NCBI RefSeq assembly: GCF_003286085.1 | Contig: NW_020825323.1 | Coordinates: 358,478 to 422,477, forward strand | DNA length: 64,000 bases | DNA from: Drosophila persimilis | Lineage: Eukaryota > Arthropoda > Insecta > Diptera > Drosophilidae | Reading direction: 5' to 3' | Part shown: piece by piece, positions 62,650 to 64,000 of the stretch | How positions within the stretch are numbered: position 1 is the first letter of the stretch | How the letters are laid out: every line of letters starts with the position of its first letter | Position numbers and translations under genes: made by a program | Notes under the pieces: model-generated | Seen by the model: only the letters and a program-made list of their open reading frames with translations | The model's database searches: none | What the model was told of the DNA's origin: nothing

Positions 62650-64000
62650 TAGTAACCTATCAGAATGTAAGAGGCTTGCGTAGTAAGCTCAGCATTCTTT
62701 TCCGGGAGAGTGTTGTATTTGCTTCCCACGTTATTGTTTACTGAAACCTGGTTAAAGCCGGACATTCTTAGTTCCGAGGTTTTGGCAGGTCGGTACACAA
62801 CTTTTAGAAAGGACCGTTCGTGTCGACGTGCAGGGGGGGGGGTTCTAATTGCAGTGGACTCTTACTTCACGTCGGAACACTTCACAGTCCAAGTTCAACA
62901 GGAACTGGAATTCCTGTGTGTAAAACTGATTCTTCCCGCTTTCGCTATATTCATTACTTGCTCGTATATCCCACCTTCTTCGAATATTTCAATTTACGAG
63001 AGCAGCACTTGTCCGCTTTAACCGCTGTTTCTTCCTCGCTATCTGATAAAGATCATTTGATACTTGGTGACTTCAACTTGCCAGGAACTGTTTGGTCTTC
63101 GGTAAACGAGTCTAGTATCCTAGTGCCCATGTCACGACATGACTTTGTTGACGGCTTGCTTAACCTGTCCCTGTCTGAAGACAATCATGTGAAAAATTCC
63201 GTGTGTCGATTGCTTGATCTGTTTGTTCTTAACCCGAGCCCTTCCGCTCACTATACCTGAAGACGCCTACCACCCTACTTTCGAGGTGTCGCTAGAGTAG
63301 GACCAACTGTATTGGATCGGTCGAGTAGGCTGCTTTCGTAAAAGCCGAGTTTGCGAAGCTTAATAAACCTCATTAGGGATTTTGATTGGTCCGCTTTGTA
63401 CTTGTGCACTGATATCATAAAAGGCACAACAATTTTTACAATGCTCTTGGCACATTTTTCGATTCTTGTGTCCCGCTTTCTTGTCCGACTAGATCTGGAA
63501 ACCCCCTTGGTTACCAAAGAGTTATCCAGTCTAAAAAACTTCAAACAAGACTTTATAAACAATTCAATTTATTATCTCGATGCAGGATACGTTTTTCTCA
63601 GGACCCGAAACAGTTTTACAGCTTCGTAAACAGTAAGCGTAGAACGTCCGCACACCCATCCTCGCTATCATTTTGTAATACGTCGGCAAATAATGATCAG
63701 GCAATTGCCGATCTTTTTGCCCAATTTTTCCAAACCACCTATTCTGAGGAAAGCTACTCTGGTCATCCGTATCCATACGGTTTACCGAGGTCGAACGGCT
63801 TTTCAGTCCCTTGTTAAATGAATGTTCCCTACTTCATGATCTTCGACTAGTTAAGCCGGTGTTCACCGGGTCCAGACGGGGTTCCAGGTTGTGTACTCAG
63901 GTACTGCGCCGAGGCTCTGTGTGGACCTTTGCTTAAAACTATTCACCCTGTCCATTGATTCTTCTTGCTTCCCCCGATCTGGAAGGAATCGTTTATAATT
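62650..64000 (+). pseudogene. CR1-type ORF2, endonuclease and RT start (runs off the window)
   Basis: Broken frames give an APE-type endonuclease: VTYQNVRGLRSKLS near 62655, FTETWLKPDI near 62735, GGGVLIAVDS near 62835, LGDFNLPGTVW near 63065 and LLDLFVLNP near 63210. A linker and the RT N-terminus follow (NPPWLTK-like near 63500, DPKQFYSFVNSKR near 63605, PGPDGVPG-like near 63870, FPPIWKESF near 63975). Multiple frameshifts, including a G8 run near 62830. The element continues past 64000. Confidence 0.7.

Noticed and set aside
1-64000. CRISPR array, bacterial operons, riboswitches, tRNA or rRNA genes.
   Set aside because: The repeats are long direct copies of retroelements, not short regularly spaced units, and the window is eukaryotic. 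The only tRNA-like sequences are 18-20-base primer sites.

Overview
This window reads as repeat-rich heterochromatin of a fly, most likely a Drosophila. I found no host protein-coding gene, tRNA or rRNA. Almost every base that can be assigned belongs to a transposable element: BEL/Pao LTR retrotransposons, non-LTR retrotransposons of the LOA, CR1 and R1 types, a Transib-like (RAG1-related) DNA transposon, DINE/Helitron-like repeats and a probable Tc1 relic. The LOA element and the DINE repeats resemble obscura-group families, so an obscura-group species and a Y-linked or pericentromeric location are plausible, but this is inference. Family names BEL-A, BEL-B, BEL-C and BEL-D are working labels used only here.

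Bases 1-38973 are a large tandem array of one nested block. The block is a BEL-B element (351/368-bp class LTRs, TSD gtgtg, tRNA-Trp-type primer site) interrupted by a BEL-A element (516-bp LTRs, tRNA-Tyr-type primer site) and containing a decayed Transib transposase, followed by a CR1 reverse-transcriptase tail and a DINE-like stretch. Three block copies are visible: unit 0 (1-7336, left-truncated by the window), unit 1 (7337-24319) and unit 2 (25678-38973, right end lost). Unit 1 carries a BEL-A dimer (LTR-internal-LTR-internal-LTR, 8291-18351). In unit 2 the BEL-A gag is split by an inverted BEL-C copy (27670-33129). Every BEL-A copy lacks the reverse-transcriptase core, and BEL-B lacks RT, RNase H and most of integrase, so both would depend on other elements to move. 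The array looks spread by DNA duplication rather than by retrotransposition.

38974-46860 holds an R1-type relic (minus strand) and a nearly intact LOA-clade element (40849-46483) with an 11-bp target duplication, an uninterrupted 1198-codon ORF2 and a telomere-like AACCT tail. 46861-55528 is a CR1 element whose middle was already deleted before a near-complete BEL-C (48105-54793, TSD gatat, 311-bp LTRs) inserted into it. 55540-64000 holds BEL-D pol debris, a probable Tc1-like relic, DINE-type repeats and the 5' part of a second CR1 element running off the window end.

Order of events, inferred from nesting: BEL-B into a CR1/DINE context, then Transib and BEL-A into BEL-B, then block duplication, then BEL-A doubling in unit 1 and BEL-C insertion in unit 2. 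Several family assignments rest on motif recognition without a database search.
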